Below are positions 45,531 through 57,889 of a stretch of 64,000 bases of DNA, in pieces. Location: contig OV696605.1 of assembly GCA_927797885.1 (NCBI GenBank), positions 248,001-312,000 of the forward strand, given 5' to 3'. The first letter of the stretch is position 1; every line of letters begins with the position of its first letter. Position numbers and translations under genes: made by a program. The notes under the pieces are model-generated. The model did not search any database, was not told the DNA's origin, and saw nothing but the letters and a program-made list of their open reading frames with translations. The DNA comes from Gloeomargaritales cyanobacterium VI4D9. Lineage in GTDB: Bacteria > Cyanobacteriota > Cyanobacteriia > Gloeomargaritales > Gloeomargaritaceae.

Positions 45531-46799
45531 TTGCGCCGTTTCCGGGGTAGGGATGGCTGGGGGTGCCTCTGTCCATTCCGGTTCTACGCCTGCTAACAAC
45601 GCCTGTGCCGCCGCCAGTAAATCCGTTTTGAGGGGGTGCAAATGTTCATGTTCCCGCACATATTGTTCCAGCACCGTCATCGGGTCAAGCACCTGACTCA
45701 AATCCACCTGCGTCACCCGTTGTCTGGGCTGTTCGTTGACCAATTCCGGCTGCAGGGTGTAGCTATGGGCGGTTGCCAAGGCGGAGCGAATTTGGGCTTC
45801 ATTAATTTTGGGCAATTGTTCCGCTTGGAGGCGATAAATGAGCCGAATAATTCCATCAGCAATGGGTGTGTTTTGAATCCGGGTTAACAGTTCCGTTTGT
45901 GGGTCAGCGGATTGGGTCACATCTACCCGAATGGTTCGCATCAAACGGGTGGGCAAAGGACAAAATTCAAAGTAAGTTTCCGTCGGGTTAATGTCAATCA
46001 AAACATACCCTTTTTGTTCCTCTTCTTCACTGAAATCTACCCGTTCAATACTGCCAGCATAAACCACCGGCGGCTTTTCACACAACACCTGATGGCGATG
46101 CACATGACCCAAAGCCACATAGCGAAAACAGGGTTGGGCTAAGAGGGACAACGGTACGGTTAAATTTTTCCCCGCCGAGAGGAGTCGTTCCGCCCCAAAT
46201 ACCGCTTTATCCGCCATCACATGCGCCGCTAAAATAGCAGGAATATTCTCATCTAAATTCAGAATTTCTCCCGCTAAAACCTCCCGCAATCGAGTGAGTA
46301 ATAGCTCGTTAATTTCAGTCATGGATAGCCCTTGGGTTTCCGGTTTGGTTAACAGCATCGAGCGGGTAATCCAGGGCAAAGTGACAATTTGTATGGCTCC
46401 ATTACGGGTTTCCAGGGTATTGGTGGTCAGGGATTCCCCCACCAGCACCCCCGGCACTTGCAGGGCACGATAAATGGACAGGGACGCACCCCCCTCCCCT
46501 TGCGTGTGTTGGTCGTGATTGCCGACTAACAAAAGTACCGGAATCTGCGCCGCCACCAACCGGAGAAACTGTTGGGCAAATAGCTCCTGAATCCAAGGGG
46601 CAGGGGTAGCATCGGGAAAGGCATCGCCGGTGAATAAAACCACATCCACCGGTAGGTTCAACGCCTGATCCACCGCCGTTTGCAACGCCCGATGAAAATC
46701 CTCCACCCGGGTATTTAAGCCCGTCAGGGGGTTGGTACGCCCATGATTTTGACCGCTTCCTAAATGAATATCGGAAATATGCAGAATCTTAATCCCCAT
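45513..46799 (-). CDS. SbcD/Mre11-like DNA repair nuclease subunit
   Basis: 428 aa from ATG 46799. Calcineurin-type phosphoesterase motifs: ILHISDIHLG, VLFTGDAFPD, LLVGNHDQH, AHVMAD and VALGHVHRHQ. These give the two-metal site of SbcD/Mre11 exonucleases. A capping region follows. The partner ATPase SbcC is not in this window, so it could also be a stand-alone metallophosphoesterase. Confidence 0.88.
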   Translation of the reverse strand: MGIKILHISDIHLGSGQNHGRTNPLTGLNTRVEDFHRALQTAVDQALNLPVDVVLFTGDAFPDATPAPWIQELFAQQFLRLVAAQIPVLLLVGNHDQHTQGEGGASLSIYRALQVPGVLVGESLTTNTLETRNGAIQIVTLPWITRSMLLTKPETQGLSMTEINELLLTRLREVLAGEILNLDENIPAILAAHVMADKAVFGAERLLSAGKNLTVPLSLLAQPCFRYVALGHVHRHQVLCEKPPVVYAGSIERVDFSEEEEQKGYVLIDINPTETYFEFCPLPTRLMRTIRVDVTQSADPQTELLTRIQNTPIADGIIRLIYRLQAEQLPKINEAQIRSALATAHSYTLQPELVNEQPRQRVTQVDLSQVLDPMTVLEQYVREHEHLHPLKTDLLAAAQALLAGVEPEWTEAPPAIPTPETAQLPLSF

Positions 46800-46918
46800 A
46801 ACCCTGCCTGGAATGGTGTCTGATTTCATTATCACTGATTGGTAACCCATGAGTCATCCAATCTGATACCGGCGCTAGCTGGCATCTTAAATTTTGGGAT
46901 TAAATTTTCAGACAGATG

Positions 46919-47386
46919 TTAGGGCATCCTCTTGAGCGGCGATGCGGCAACGGAAACCTGTAACTCACCCTTCACTATACCCACCTTAAAATCAAGAATC
47001 ATTAACTTATGTTCCGGGAATAATGCCATCTTAGCCTGCATCAAGTCTTCCAGAAATTCTTGGATTTCCGCTTGGGATGCAGGGGGGAATATATTAACGC
47101 TTTTCTGCAAAAGTGCCGCTTGCTCTTCTGGCGGCTGAACAGTGACGTTCCAAGCCATCATCCCTAACAGGAATAACTTTTCAATCTCATCTAAATCTTC
47201 TAAATCTTCCGTCTCTTCAAGGTAAGGGGATAACAGTTCTAAGAGCATTGCCGAAACTTTAGGTTGCTGTTTGGGGGTCGAGACAAAGCGGGTCTGATCA
47301 CCCAGGCGTTCTTGCAACTCCGCTTCTAACATCTCCGCCAGAGAAGTTTTTTTGCGCCGCCCTTGGCGTTTTTTGGGTGAACTCAT
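46919..47386 (-). CDS. Conserved hypothetical protein with acidic segment
   Basis: 155 aa. The basic N-terminus (KKRQGRRKKT) is followed by an amphipathic helix, an acidic patch (EETEDLEDLDEIEKL) and a helical C-terminal half. No signal peptide or membrane helix. I do not recognise it. It may be nucleic-acid associated given the basic start, but this is a guess. Stand-alone gene. Confidence 0.6.
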   Translation of the reverse strand: MSSPKKRQGRRKKTSLAEMLEAELQERLGDQTRFVSTPKQQPKVSAMLLELLSPYLEETEDLEDLDEIEKLFLLGMMAWNVTVQPPEEQAALLQKSVNIFPPASQAEIQEFLEDLMQAKMALFPEHKLMILDFKVGIVKGELQVSVAASPLKRMP

Positions 47387-47482
47387 GGTAAAAACCCCGC
47401 AATGGTTGACTTTTTCAAAAGATACCCGAACGCCAGAGCAACCCGGCTCATTTCGTCATATCATTTTATCTTTTAGCTTAAC

Positions 47483-47604
47483 TATAGCAGTCCTACTTGA
47501 TTAACGTTAGCTTGCGTGCCCTGGGCATACAGAAATTCCCCAGAACCAAGGACGGGGGCGGTGCCCCTGCGACCCCTGTTCCATTCTCATTGAGGATTGC
47601 TATG
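47483..47604 (-). repeat. Repeat family A, copy (reverse orientation)
   Basis: 122 bp, TATAGCAGTCCTAC to AGGATTGCTAT, full interior with the CGTGCCCTGGGCATAC block. It ends 6 bp before the amt stop codon. Confidence 0.87.
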
Positions 47605-47609
47605 TATCA

Positions 47610-49133
47610 TCACTCCTTGGCAAAACCCGTGTACGCCTCCATCCCATGTTCCCCCAAATCCAACCCCCGCAACTCCTCCTCCGGGGGCACCCGCAGACCC
47701 ACCGCCGTCGCCCGGATCATCCCCCAGGCGAGGACACTAAAAATCACTGTGTAAATGCCCACCGCCACCACCCCAGTCACTTGGTGAAACAGTTGGGTCG
47801 CATCACCGGTCAGCAAAAACCCACTGCCAATCTCCACTTCCTCGAGCCAGGGGTAGCCCCCCTTCCCAACACTAAATAAGCCCAACGCCAGAGTGCCCCA
47901 AATCCCGCACACAAGATGCACCGACACCGCCCCCACCGGGTCATCAATTTTCAGATTGTCAATAAAACTCACGGAAAACACCACCAAAACCCCTGCCACC
48001 AAACCGATCACCACCGCACTGGTAAAATTCACAAAATCGCACGGAGCCGTAATCGCCACCAACCCCGCCAAAATCCCATTAATTACCATTGATAAATCCG
48101 GCTTGCCGAAATAAACCCACGAGGTCAGAGCCGCCGCAATCCCCCCCAGCGACCCCGCCAAATTGGTCGTGAGCGTAACATGGGCGATTTGTGCCGCATC
48201 CGCCGCCAAGGTGGAACCGGGGTTAAATCCAAACCAGCCCAACCAGAGGATCAACCCCCCCAAAGTGGAAATTGCCAGATTGTGCCCCGGCATCGCCACA
48301 CTTTTGCCCTGCTGATAGCGACCAATCCGAGGACCCAGCATGATTGCCCCCACCAAAGCCGCCCAGCCCCCCACAGAATGGACAACGGTGGAACCCGCGA
48401 AATCAAAAAATCCCACTTCACTCAGCCAGCCCCCGCCCCAAATCCAATGCCCCGTCACCGGGTAGGCTAACCCCACCAACAGCAAACTAAACAGGAAAAA
48501 TGCCCCGAATTTAATCCGCTCCGCCACCGCCCCAGACACAATCGTCGCCGCCGTCCCCGCAAACACCAACTGGAAAAAGAATTTCGCTACCAGGGGCACC
48601 CCTGCCCAACTCAAAGATGTAAAAATTCCCTGATACGCATCCCCCGTCGCCGGGCTATTGTCCGCCCCCTGCAAAAACCAACCATTGCCCCCAAAAAAGG
48701 GCGACCCATCCCCAAACATAATCCCAAACCCAATCGCCCAAAAGGACACCGTTGAAAGGGCAAACACAATTAAATTTTTTGACAGGATATTCACCGCATT
48801 TTTCTGACGGCAAAACCCCGTTTCCAACATACAGAAACCCGCATTCATAAAAAATACCAATACCCCAGTGTACAAAACCCACAAAGTGTCCAAATTCACC
48901 TTCTGGGCTTGCTCTTTTTCCTCCAGGGCGGCAATTTTTTCTTGTAACGACTCCAGGCTCAATGCCTCCGGGCTGGCTGGTTTTGGAACTACTGTTTCCA
49001 TTGGCTTAGGTGTGGCTTCAGGACTGGGCGTTTGGGCGACCGTCGGGGCAAAATTCAATGCGGACAAACCCATCAACAGGACAACCAAGAACACCGTTGC
49101 CCACCACCGCCGCATCCACCCTTTTCCCGCCAT
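47610..49133 (-). CDS. amt: Ammonium transporter Amt
   Basis: 507 aa. An N-terminal signal-like helix and a Pro-rich and coiled-coil extension (about 28-75) come before eleven hydrophobic helices. Amt signatures: DTLWVLYTGVLVFFMNAGFCMLE (about residues 82-104, split), AERIKFGAFF, VVHSVGGWAALVGA and NGILAGLVAITAPC. It forms trimers for ammonium uptake. The NtcA box upstream agrees with nitrogen control. A glnB-type partner gene is not in this window. Confidence 0.95.
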   Translation of the reverse strand: MAGKGWMRRWWATVFLVVLLMGLSALNFAPTVAQTPSPEATPKPMETVVPKPASPEALSLESLQEKIAALEEKEQAQKVNLDTLWVLYTGVLVFFMNAGFCMLETGFCRQKNAVNILSKNLIVFALSTVSFWAIGFGIMFGDGSPFFGGNGWFLQGADNSPATGDAYQGIFTSLSWAGVPLVAKFFFQLVFAGTAATIVSGAVAERIKFGAFFLFSLLLVGLAYPVTGHWIWGGGWLSEVGFFDFAGSTVVHSVGGWAALVGAIMLGPRIGRYQQGKSVAMPGHNLAISTLGGLILWLGWFGFNPGSTLAADAAQIAHVTLTTNLAGSLGGIAAALTSWVYFGKPDLSMVINGILAGLVAITAPCDFVNFTSAVVIGLVAGVLVVFSVSFIDNLKIDDPVGAVSVHLVCGIWGTLALGLFSVGKGGYPWLEEVEIGSGFLLTGDATQLFHQVTGVVAVGIYTVIFSVLAWGMIRATAVGLRVPPEEELRGLDLGEHGMEAYTGFAKE

Positions 49134-49184
49134 GCCTTTACCTCACCGCTCAATGGGTCAATTGTTTACACATTTTTCTATCAT

Positions 49185-49227
49185 TTCTTAACCCTGGGTG
49201 ACCTGTAGGTATTGTATTTCAGACTAC
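49185..49227 (-). promoter_or_regulatory. NtcA-type promoter of amt
   Basis: On the minus strand GTAGTCTGAAATAC (49227-49214) is a perfect GTA-N8-TAC site. TAAGAA (49190-49185) follows 23 bp later and is a near match to TAN3T. This fits NtcA activation of amt under nitrogen limitation. Confidence 0.82.
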
Positions 49228-49291
49228 CAAACCGCTCCCTATTTCCACCCCTACAACCCACGACCGGAATCCCAAGGGGTACCCCAAGCCT

Positions 49292-49378
49292 ATGCCCACA
49301 GAATTTCAGCGAGAGCAACAACGGCGAGCGGGTTATGCCAAAATACCCACCAAAAAAAAACCATCAGCCAAACCATGA
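49292..49378 (+). CDS. Possible small basic protein of 28 aa
   Basis: ATG 49292 to TGA 49376-49378. The product begins MPTEFQREQQRRAGYAK and ends KKKPSAKP: no membrane segment, strongly basic. An AAGGGGT sequence 11-17 nt before the ATG could be a ribosome site. The palindromic NtcA site at 49214-49227 lies 65 bp upstream. No known family recognised, so coding status is uncertain. Confidence 0.3.
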   Translation: MPTEFQREQQRRAGYAKIPTKKKPSAKP

Positions 49379-49505
49379 CTGACGGGTTTACCTGTCCTCA
49401 AGGATCATCGGAACATTTTTATATTAGCACAACTTGCCCAGGCGCAAGTGAAGAAGATCACTTTTTTGTGATTAATTTTTATGATTGATGCGACTTTTTG
49501 GGGAT

Positions 49506-49979
49506 TTAGGGTGCCTGTGCCAGGAGTTGGAACAACTGCGGGTCAAGCTGATACCCCAATACCTCCGCCATTTGCTGGAGTTTCCCCTGCCGTTCCTGCC
49601 CCTGACTGCGTAACCAATGGTGCAGATAAAAAATTTTCCCCATGATGAAAATATCCAGCGCCTCCGGGTTGAACTGAATCCCGTCCTGGGGGCTGAACTG
49701 GTGGGGCACCAACATCGCCACATAGCGAGCCAATTCCGCCTGCCAGTCCAAAAACAGGGGCAACCAGGGGTAATGGGCATCCAAACGGATAAACCACAGG
49801 CGCACCTCCGGCACCTCGGACAACTCCCGCGGGTCACTGGGGTCACGAGGATAGTCAATGGCAAACTGCACCACCAGATCGGCAGGGGGCACCGCACCGG
49901 GCAGGACAACCGCCTGTACCGGGCTTAAATCCAATCGCTCAATCACCTCTCGGGATAGGGAAATCTGCACCGCCGCCAT
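49506..49979 (-). CDS. CRR6-family NDH-1 (NdhI) maturation factor
   Basis: 157 aa. The block FAIDYPRDPSDPRELSEVPE, then VRLWFIRLDAHYPWLPLFLDW and MLVPHQFSPQDGIQFNPEAL, matches CRR6 of plants and cyanobacteria. CRR6 assists NdhI during assembly of the hydrophilic arm of the photosynthetic NDH-1 complex. Stand-alone, opposite to no clear partner. Confidence 0.87.
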   Translation of the reverse strand: MAAVQISLSREVIERLDLSPVQAVVLPGAVPPADLVVQFAIDYPRDPSDPRELSEVPEVRLWFIRLDAHYPWLPLFLDWQAELARYVAMLVPHQFSPQDGIQFNPEALDIFIMGKIFYLHHWLRSQGQERQGKLQQMAEVLGYQLDPQLFQLLAQAP

Positions 49980-50179
49980 CCATTACCTCCTAGCATTTAC
50001 CCACTCCTCACTATAGGGTCTGAAGTTCGCCAAAAGCTAAAAATTTGGCAGCATCTACGCCCCCGCAACCGCTAATTTAACTTATGGGAATAATAAGATT
50101 ACATGGCTACACCAGGCAGATTGTGAGAACCAGAACCGGGTTAAACCTTGCCAATCTGTGCGCTCTAATTATTTTTAAC

Positions 50180-50280
50180 TATAGCAATCCTCAAGGAAAA
50201 TGGAATAGGGGTCGCAGGGGCACCGACCCCACCTTTGGTTCTGGAAACTTTCTGTTTGTAAATCAAGTAGGATTGCTATA
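50180..50280 (+). repeat. Repeat family A, short copy
   Basis: 101 bp, TATAGCAATCCTCAAGG to AGTAGGATTGCTATA. The gap 49980-50308 shows nothing else. Confidence 0.87.
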
Positions 50281-50308
50281 TGTTGCCATATTATTCCCTA
50301 AAAATGTC

Positions 50309-51139
50309 CTAAAAATTGCGATCCGTGAGAATCTCATACCCCGTCGCTGTCACCAACACCGTATGTTCATACTGAGCCGATAGTTTATTATCCACCGTCA
50401 CCGCGGTCCACCGATCCCGGAGAATTTTCGTTTTCGCCGAACCCTGATTCACAATCGGTTCAATCGCCAAGGTCATCCCCGCCCGCAATTTCACATTCGG
50501 CAATTGATTGGTGCGATAGTTAAACACTGACGGTTCCTCGTGCAGATACCGCCCCACCCCATGCCCCGTAAAATCCTCCACCACCCGAAACCCCTGCGCC
50601 CGCACATGATCCTCAATCGCCCCAGCAATGTCGAGTAGGGTATTCCCCGCCTTGACCTGTTCAATTCCCTTGTATAAAGCCGCTTCCGCACACTGCATCA
50701 ACCGTTGAGCTTCCGGGCTGACCTGCTGTACTGCGATTGTTATACAAGAATCCCCGTGAAATCCCTGGTAGTACGCCCCGGTATCCACCTTCAAGACATC
50801 CCCTGCCTTCAGCACTTTTTTGGCACTGGGGATGCCATGCACCACCTCCTGGTTCACGCTGGCGCAAATCGAAGCCGGAAACCCGTGATACCCCTTAAAA
50901 CTCGGCGTGGCTCCCATCTCCCGAATCCGCTGTTCAGCGTAGCGGTCCAAATCCAAAGTGGTCATCCCCGGTTTGACCAACTCGCTGATTTCCCGCAAAA
51001 CCGTTGCCACAATCCGGGAAGCCACCCGCATGATCTCAATTTCCCGGGCAGACTTGATTGTAATCGGACGTTGTTGGGGACGGGCAGGTTCAACCGCCGG
51101 ACGGCGCAGGGGAACACTCAACGAGCCAAATACATTCAT
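50309..51139 (-). CDS. map: Methionine aminopeptidase type I
   Basis: 276 aa. The metal-binding residues are seen in [17 protein letters not shown] (Asp, Asp), [14 protein letters not shown] (His) and AIEPIVNQG (Glu), with the final Glu in [11 protein letters not shown]. The first about 25 residues are an extension before [13 protein letters not shown]. It removes the N-terminal Met from new proteins. Divergent from groEL. Confidence 0.95.
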   Translation of the reverse strand: MNVFGSLSVPLRRPAVEPARPQQRPITIKSAREIEIMRVASRIVATVLREISELVKPGMTTLDLDRYAEQRIREMGATPSFKGYHGFPASICASVNQEVVHGIPSAKKVLKAGDVLKVDTGAYYQGFHGDSCITIAVQQVSPEAQRLMQCAEAALYKGIEQVKAGNTLLDIAGAIEDHVRAQGFRVVEDFTGHGVGRYLHEEPSVFNYRTNQLPNVKLRAGMTLAIEPIVNQGSAKTKILRDRWTAVTVDNKLSAQYEHTVLVTATGYEILTDRNF

Positions 51140-51192
51140 GGATTACCCAGAAATAAGCCCAGTCTATCTTAGCGTATCCCTCTCTGGCAAAT

Positions 51193-52891
<1,699 letters not shown>

Positions 52892-52931
52892 TTGGATTTA
52901 TGCCCCTTCGATACAATTTATCGGGGGGTTT

Positions 52932-53003
52932 GGGTGACTGGCGCAACGGTAGCGCATCGGACTCTTAATCCGCTGGCTCAGGGTTCGAATCCCTGGTCAC
53001 CCA
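52932..53003 (+). tRNA. trnK-CUU: tRNA-Lys(CUU)
   Basis: 72 nt. The acceptor GGGTGAC pairs with GTCACCC, the D arm is GCGC-AACGGTA-GCGC, the anticodon loop CTCTTAA gives CUU, and the T arm CAGGG-TTCGAAT-CCCTG is complete. The first base pair of the anticodon stem is weak (T-C). No CCA is encoded. Confidence 0.92.
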
Positions 53004-53214
53004 TCCCAATTATCAAGCCAAAAAGACCGCTAATACAGGATATTTCACCCCTACCGTGTAATAACATTCCCTAGGGCAATCCCTTGTAATCCCCTACATT
53101 TTGGGTCTAAAATTGGGTCAGAAGTCGGGAGCTCATAGCAAAGCTACAAATTACTGGAACTATAGTAATTTCAAACAAGTTTGCGACATTCGCCTTTAGC
53201 TACAAACCCTGTAC

Positions 53215-53316
53215 TATAGCAATCCTAAGTGAGAATGGAACAGAGGGTCGCAGGGGCACCGCCCCCGTATTTGGTTCTGGGAAATTTCTGTTCGTTAATC
53301 AAATAGGATAGCCATA
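53215..53316 (+). repeat. Repeat family A, short copy
   Basis: 102 bp, TATAGCAATCCTAAG to ATAGGATAGCCATA. The right end is somewhat diverged. The 53004-53214 interval before it has no recognised feature. Confidence 0.83.
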
Positions 53317-53338
53317 TAAAATCTAGGATTACGACTAA

Positions 53339-53435
53339 AGGGCACCTCTACTTGTTGTTTTTTGTACTGACACAGGCAGTCTGGAAGCTCCATTCCTTCG
53401 TTAGCAATTATCAATGAACTCAGGGGTATTCTTAA
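53339..53435. repeat. Repeat family C, copy 3, right side lost
   Basis: AGGGCACCTCTACTTG, then GAAGCTCCATTCC and GCAATTATCAATGAAC up to GGGGTATTCTTAA, where a family A copy starts. The right end of C is not found beyond it. Confidence 0.82.
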
Positions 53436-53537
53436 TATAGCAATCCTAAATGAGAATGGAACAGAGGGTCGCAGGGGCACCGTCCCCGTCCTTGGTTCTG
53501 GGGAATCTCTGTTCACTAATCAAGTAGGATTGCTATA
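53436..53537 (+). repeat. Repeat family A, short copy inserted in repeat C
   Basis: 102 bp, TATAGCAATCCTAAATG to AGTAGGATTGCTATA. It interrupts repeat C at a TA (CTTAATA), as at 59869-59969. The rest up to 53700 is the upstream region of the photoreceptor gene, with no clear promoter. Confidence 0.87.
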
Positions 53538-53700
53538 TAAGATTTTCATAATTTCATAAATTGTTTGTGATGATTATGCTTTGTGCTACCTAAAGTGATG
53601 GGCGGCGGGTAGGTTCAACCGACCGATCGACAGATTAAGGAGTAATACGGCATCATAGAATGGGAACACTTAACCCATCACTTTTTTGCCCCGACCCCCC

Positions 53701-56700
53701 ATGACTCGCACCTCCACCAAACCCACAGTTGCCGCCCCTACGGACACGCTCAGCCTCAACGGTTCTCGCTCTGACACGGTACCGATTTTGCCCAACGAAC
53801 CCGCTGTGCCGGTGCGTTCCCTGGGCAGTCGTCTTGCGATTTTAGCCATGATGACCGGCTTGTGCGGGGCGGTGGCGGGGGTGGCAACCTATGCGGCTCT
53901 GTCTCCCCAAACCCCGAATACGCAGATGGAGCAAAAGACCCTAGCGGGTGGGGCGGCGGCGGCAGTTGGACTCCTGATTGGCTTGGCGGCGGCGTTGCTA
54001 GGGCAGGGCTTGACCAAACCGGCATTTCTACTTATGCAAATGGCGCAGCGGTTGCGGCGGGGGGATTGGCAGGCACGGCTGTCCTTGCCGGGAGAGGACG
54101 AATTGAGTTATGCGGGGCAGGAATTAAACGCTTTGGCGACGACCCTGCAAACCCTCCAGGAGCAACAGCAGGCGGAACAACAGCGCACCCAGAAATTTCG
54201 AGAATTGGTGCGGCAATTGCGCCAGACCCAAGACCCCCAAGCCATTATGGATACGGCGGTGCGGGAAGTGCGGCAGGTATTGGCTTGCGACCGGGTGGTG
54301 GTCTATCGGTTTGATGCCCAGTGGGTGGGGACGGTGGTGGCGGAGTCGGTCGGTCGGGGCTGGGTAGCCGCTTTGAGTGAAAAAATTGACGACCCCTGTT
54401 TCCGGGGGCAGTACGTAACCCAGTACCAGGCGGGGCGGGTGCAGGCAACGGCGGATATTTACCAGGCGGGGTTGAAAGATTGCCATATTAAAATCCTGGA
54501 ACGGTTCCAGGTGAAGGCGAATTTGGTCACGCCCATTTTGGTGGAGGGGCAGTTGCTGGGGTTGCTGATCGCCCACCAGTGCAGTGAACCCAGGGAGTGG
54601 CGTGCCGGGGAACAGGAATTTTTGGCGCAGGTGGCGGTGCAAGTTGGGTTTGCTTTGGATCAGGCGCAGTTGTGGCAGACGCAACAGACCCAGATGACCC
54701 AGGCGAATTTGTTGAACCAAATCATCGCCAAAATGCGGGAATCCCTCAACCGCCAGACCATTTACCAGACCACCGTGCGGGAACTGCGGCAGGCACTCAA
54801 ATCCGACCGTTGCGTGGTTTATTTATTTGACGAAAAATGGCAGGGGACGATTGTGGCGGAATCGGTTTTGCCCAGTTTTCCCAAGGCTTTGGGGGCGCAG
54901 ATTCTTGACCCCTGTTTTGCGGATAAATATGTGGAACAGTACCGCTCCGGGCGGGTCAAACCCACGGCGGATATTCACAATGCGGGTTTAACGGAATGCC
55001 ATTTGCAACAACTGGAACCCTTTCAAGTAAAAGCCAATTTAGTCGCCCCGATTTTGGCAGAAGGAAAATTATTAGGGTTGCTCATTAATCATCAGTGCAG
55101 TGCCCCCCGGGAATGGCAACCGGCTGAGATTGAACTCGCCCGGCAAGTCGCTTTGCAAATGGGGTTTGCGCTGGATCAGGCGATTGCCTTGGAACGGCAG
55201 GAAGAACTGCGCCGGGAACAGGAAACTAAAGCGAATTTGGCGCAACTCTTAAACGACATTACCCTGCGGATTCGGCAATCTTTGGATCGGGAAGCCATTT
55301 TCCAAACGACGGTGCAACAGATGCGGGAAGCCCTGGAAAGTGACCGCTGTGTGGTGTATTTGTTTGATGAAAAATGGCAGGGCACGGTGGTGGCAGAATC
55401 GGTGGCTCCCGGCTGGCCGAGGGCGTTAGGGGCAAGGATTGCTGACCCCTGTTTTGCGGATAAATATGTGGAAAAATACCAACGGGGACGGGTGCAGGCG
55501 ACCCCGGATATTTACCGGGCGGGGTTGACGGAATGCCATTTGCAACAACTCGAACCCTTTGCGGTGAAGGCTAATTTAGTAGCACCAATCCTATTAGGAA
55601 ATAAACTGTTCGGGTTACTAATCGCTCACCAATGTAGCGGTGTTCGGCAGTGGCAAAGTGGGGAAATTGAATTAATGAAACAGGTGGCAGTCCAGGTGGG
55701 ATTTGCTCTGGATCAGGCGAATTTACTTGCCCAACAAAAAGCCAAAGCGGAACAGGAGCAATTACTCAACCGGATTACCTCAAAAATTCGGGAATCCCTG
55801 CAACGTGCCACCATCTACGAAACGACGATTTGGGAAGTCAAAACAGCCCTGAAATGCGACCGTTGTGTGGTGTATTTGTTTGACGAAAAATGGCAGGGCA
55901 CGGTGGTGGCGGAAGCCTTGACTCCTGGCTATCCCCCGGCGTTGGGGGCGTTGATTGCCGACCCCTGTTTTGCCGATAAATATGTGGAACAGTACCGGGC
56001 GGGGCGGGTGAAAGCGACCCCGGATATTTACCATGCGGGATTAACGCCCTGCCATTTGCAACAGTTGGAACCCTTTGCGGTCAAAGCCAATTTAGTTGCC
56101 CCGATTTTATTAGGAAATAAACTGTTTGGGTTACTCATTGCCCACCAGTGCGATGCCCCCCGCCAATGGACGGAATTGGAAATTGATTTCCTGGGCAAAG
56201 TGGCGGTGCAGGTGGGGTTTGCCCTGGATCAGGCAGTGGCATTGGAAGAGCAGGAAGCCCTGCGGCGGCAACAGGAATTGGCGGCGACCCAAGCCCAATT
56301 GGTGAATGATATTACCTCGAAAATTCGCCAAACTTTGCAACGTACCGCCATCTACAACACCACCGTGCAAGAGGTACGCAAAGCCCTGCAATCCGACCGC
56401 TGTGTGGTGTATTTGTTTGACGAAAACTGGAAAGGCACGGTGATGGCGGAAGCGGTCACAGGAGCGTGGCCTCGGGCATTGGGGGTGCAAATTCTTGACC
56501 CCTGTTTTGCGGATAAATATGTGGAAAAATACCAGCGGGGACGGGTGCAGGCGACCCCGGATATTTACAATGCCGGTTTGACCGAGTGCCATTTGCAACA
56601 ACTCGAACCCTTTGCGGTCAAAGCCAATTTGGTCGCCCCCATTCTTGCCGAAGGAAAACTCCTGGGGTTACTCATCGCCCACCAGTGCAGTGGCCCGAGG

Positions 56701-57837
56701 CAGTGGCAAAATGGGGAAATTGAATTGATGAAACAGGTGGCCTTACAGGTCGGGTTTGCCCTGGATCAGGCGATTTTGCTGGAACAGGTGGAGCAGTCCC
56801 GGCAAAAAGCCGAAGCGGTTTCCGAAGAACAAAAACGCCAGCGGGAGGAAATTCAAGGCCAGTTGGCGCAATTCCTAGGCGACATTGAGGGGGCATTCAA
56901 AGGGGATTTGACGGTGCGAGCCCGGGTGACCTCTGGGGAGATGGGCACGGTGGCGGACTTTTTCAATGCGATTGTGGAGAGTTTGCAACAGATTGTGCAA
57001 CAGGTGCAAACGGCGGCGCAGGCGGTGGCGGATACGGCGCAGAGGAGTGCCCCACCCGTGAATGCCCTATCTTCCGAGGCGGCCCGGCAAGCCCAGGTGA
57101 TTGGGGTGGCCTTGGATCAAATTCAGCAGATGGTACAGTCCATCCAGCAGGTGGCGGCTAATGCCCACAGCGCGGAATTGCAAGTCCAGCAGGCGAACCA
57201 AACGGTGCAGGAGGGGGATGAGGCCATGAACCGGACAGTGGCGGGGATTTCGGCGATTCGGGACACGGTGGCCGCCACGGCCAAAAAGGTGAAACGCCTG
57301 GGGGAAGCGTCGCAAAAAATCTCCCGGGTGGTGAATCTGATCAGCAATTTTGCCGCCCAAACCAATTTGCTGGCGTTGAATGCCGCCATTGAAGCCGCCC
57401 GGGCGGGGGAAGAGGGCCGGGGGTTTGCGGTGGTGGCGGAGGAGGTGCGTTCCTTAGCCCAACAGTCCGCCAGTGCCACCGGGGAAATCGAGCAGCTGGT
57501 GGAGGAAATTCAAGCGGAGACCAACGAGGTGGTGGCGGCGATGGAAGCGGGGACCGAGCAGGTGGTGGTGGGTACCCAGTTGGTGGCGGAGGCCCGCCAG
57601 CGGTTGAGCCAGATTGCCGCTGTGACCAGCCAAATTAGCACCCTGGTGGGGGAAATTGCCCAGGCCGCCCAAGCCCAGTCCCAGACCTCAGCAACCGTGA
57701 GCCGCACCATGCAGGAAGTGGCAGGGATTGCCAACCAAACCTCTCAGCAATCCGTGGGGGTGGCGGACTCCTTTACCCATCTGCTGGGGGTGGCCGCCGA
57801 ACTGCAGGAAAACGTGGCGCAATTCAAGGTGAGTTAG
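53701..57837 (+). CDS. Chemoreceptor with five tandem DXCF-type cyanobacteriochrome GAF domains
   Basis: 1378 aa from ATG 53701. A membrane segment pair lies near residues 45-108 ([20 protein letters not shown] and [17 protein letters not shown]), followed by HAMP, then five GAF domains. Each has a DPCF motif and, exactly 28 residues later, a Cys-His pair: Cys233/261, 405/433, 584/612, 756/784 and 935/963. This is the dual-cysteine arrangement of DXCF cyanobacteriochromes (TePixJ Cys494/522 is also 28 apart). A second HAMP-like stretch ([17 protein letters not shown]) and the MCP domain ([31 protein letters not shown]) follow. It likely senses blue/green light and feeds CheA for phototaxis. 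Chromophore binding is inferred. Confidence 0.87.
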   Translation: MTRTSTKPTVAAPTDTLSLNGSRSDTVPILPNEPAVPVRSLGSRLAILAMMTGLCGAVAGVATYAALSPQTPNTQMEQKTLAGGAAAAVGLLIGLAAALLGQGLTKPAFLLMQMAQRLRRGDWQARLSLPGEDELSYAGQELNALATTLQTLQEQQQAEQQRTQKFRELVRQLRQTQDPQAIMDTAVREVRQVLACDRVVVYRFDAQWVGTVVAESVGRGWVAALSEKIDDPCFRGQYVTQYQAGRVQATADIYQAGLKDCHIKILERFQVKANLVTPILVEGQLLGLLIAHQCSEPREWRAGEQEFLAQVAVQVGFALDQAQLWQTQQTQMTQANLLNQIIAKMRESLNRQTIYQTTVRELRQALKSDRCVVYLFDEKWQGTIVAESVLPSFPKALGAQILDPCFADKYVEQYRSGRVKPTADIHNAGLTECHLQQLEPFQVKANLVAPILAEGKLLGLLINHQCSAPREWQPAEIELARQVALQMGFALDQAIALERQEELRREQETKANLAQLLNDITLRIRQSLDREAIFQTTVQQMREALESDRCVVYLFDEKWQGTVVAESVAPGWPRALGARIADPCFADKYVEKYQRGRVQATPDIYRAGLTECHLQQLEPFAVKANLVAPILLGNKLFGLLIAHQCSGVRQWQSGEIELMKQVAVQVGFALDQANLLAQQKAKAEQEQLLNRITSKIRESLQRATIYETTIWEVKTALKCDRCVVYLFDEKWQGTVVAEALTPGYPPALGALIADPCFADKYVEQYRAGRVKATPDIYHAGLTPCHLQQLEPFAVKANLVAPILLGNKLFGLLIAHQCDAPRQWTELEIDFLGKVAVQVGFALDQAVALEEQEALRRQQELAATQAQLVNDITSKIRQTLQRTAIYNTTVQEVRKALQSDRCVVYLFDENWKGTVMAEAVTGAWPRALGVQILDPCFADKYVEKYQRGRVQATPDIYNAGLTECHLQQLEPFAVKANLVAPILAEGKLLGLLIAHQCSGPRQWQNGEIELMKQVALQVGFALDQAILLEQVEQSRQKAEAVSEEQKRQREEIQGQLAQFLGDIEGAFKGDLTVRARVTSGEMGTVADFFNAIVESLQQIVQQVQTAAQAVADTAQRSAPPVNALSSEAARQAQVIGVALDQIQQMVQSIQQVAANAHSAELQVQQANQTVQEGDEAMNRTVAGISAIRDTVAATAKKVKRLGEASQKISRVVNLISNFAAQTNLLALNAAIEAARAGEEGRGFAVVAEEVRSLAQQSASATGEIEQLVEEIQAETNEVVAAMEAGTEQVVVGTQLVAEARQRLSQIAAVTSQISTLVGEIAQAAQAQSQTSATVSRTMQEVAGIANQTSQQSVGVADSFTHLLGVAAELQENVAQFKVS

Positions 57838-57889
57838 CCGCACCTACCGCAAATCGCCTACATTAGTCGGGGTGACATAATTGGTGGCT

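Noticed and set aside
53004-53214. Integrated element or attachment site beside tRNA-Lys
   Set aside because: No repeat of the tRNA 3' end and no integrase gene in the following sequence.
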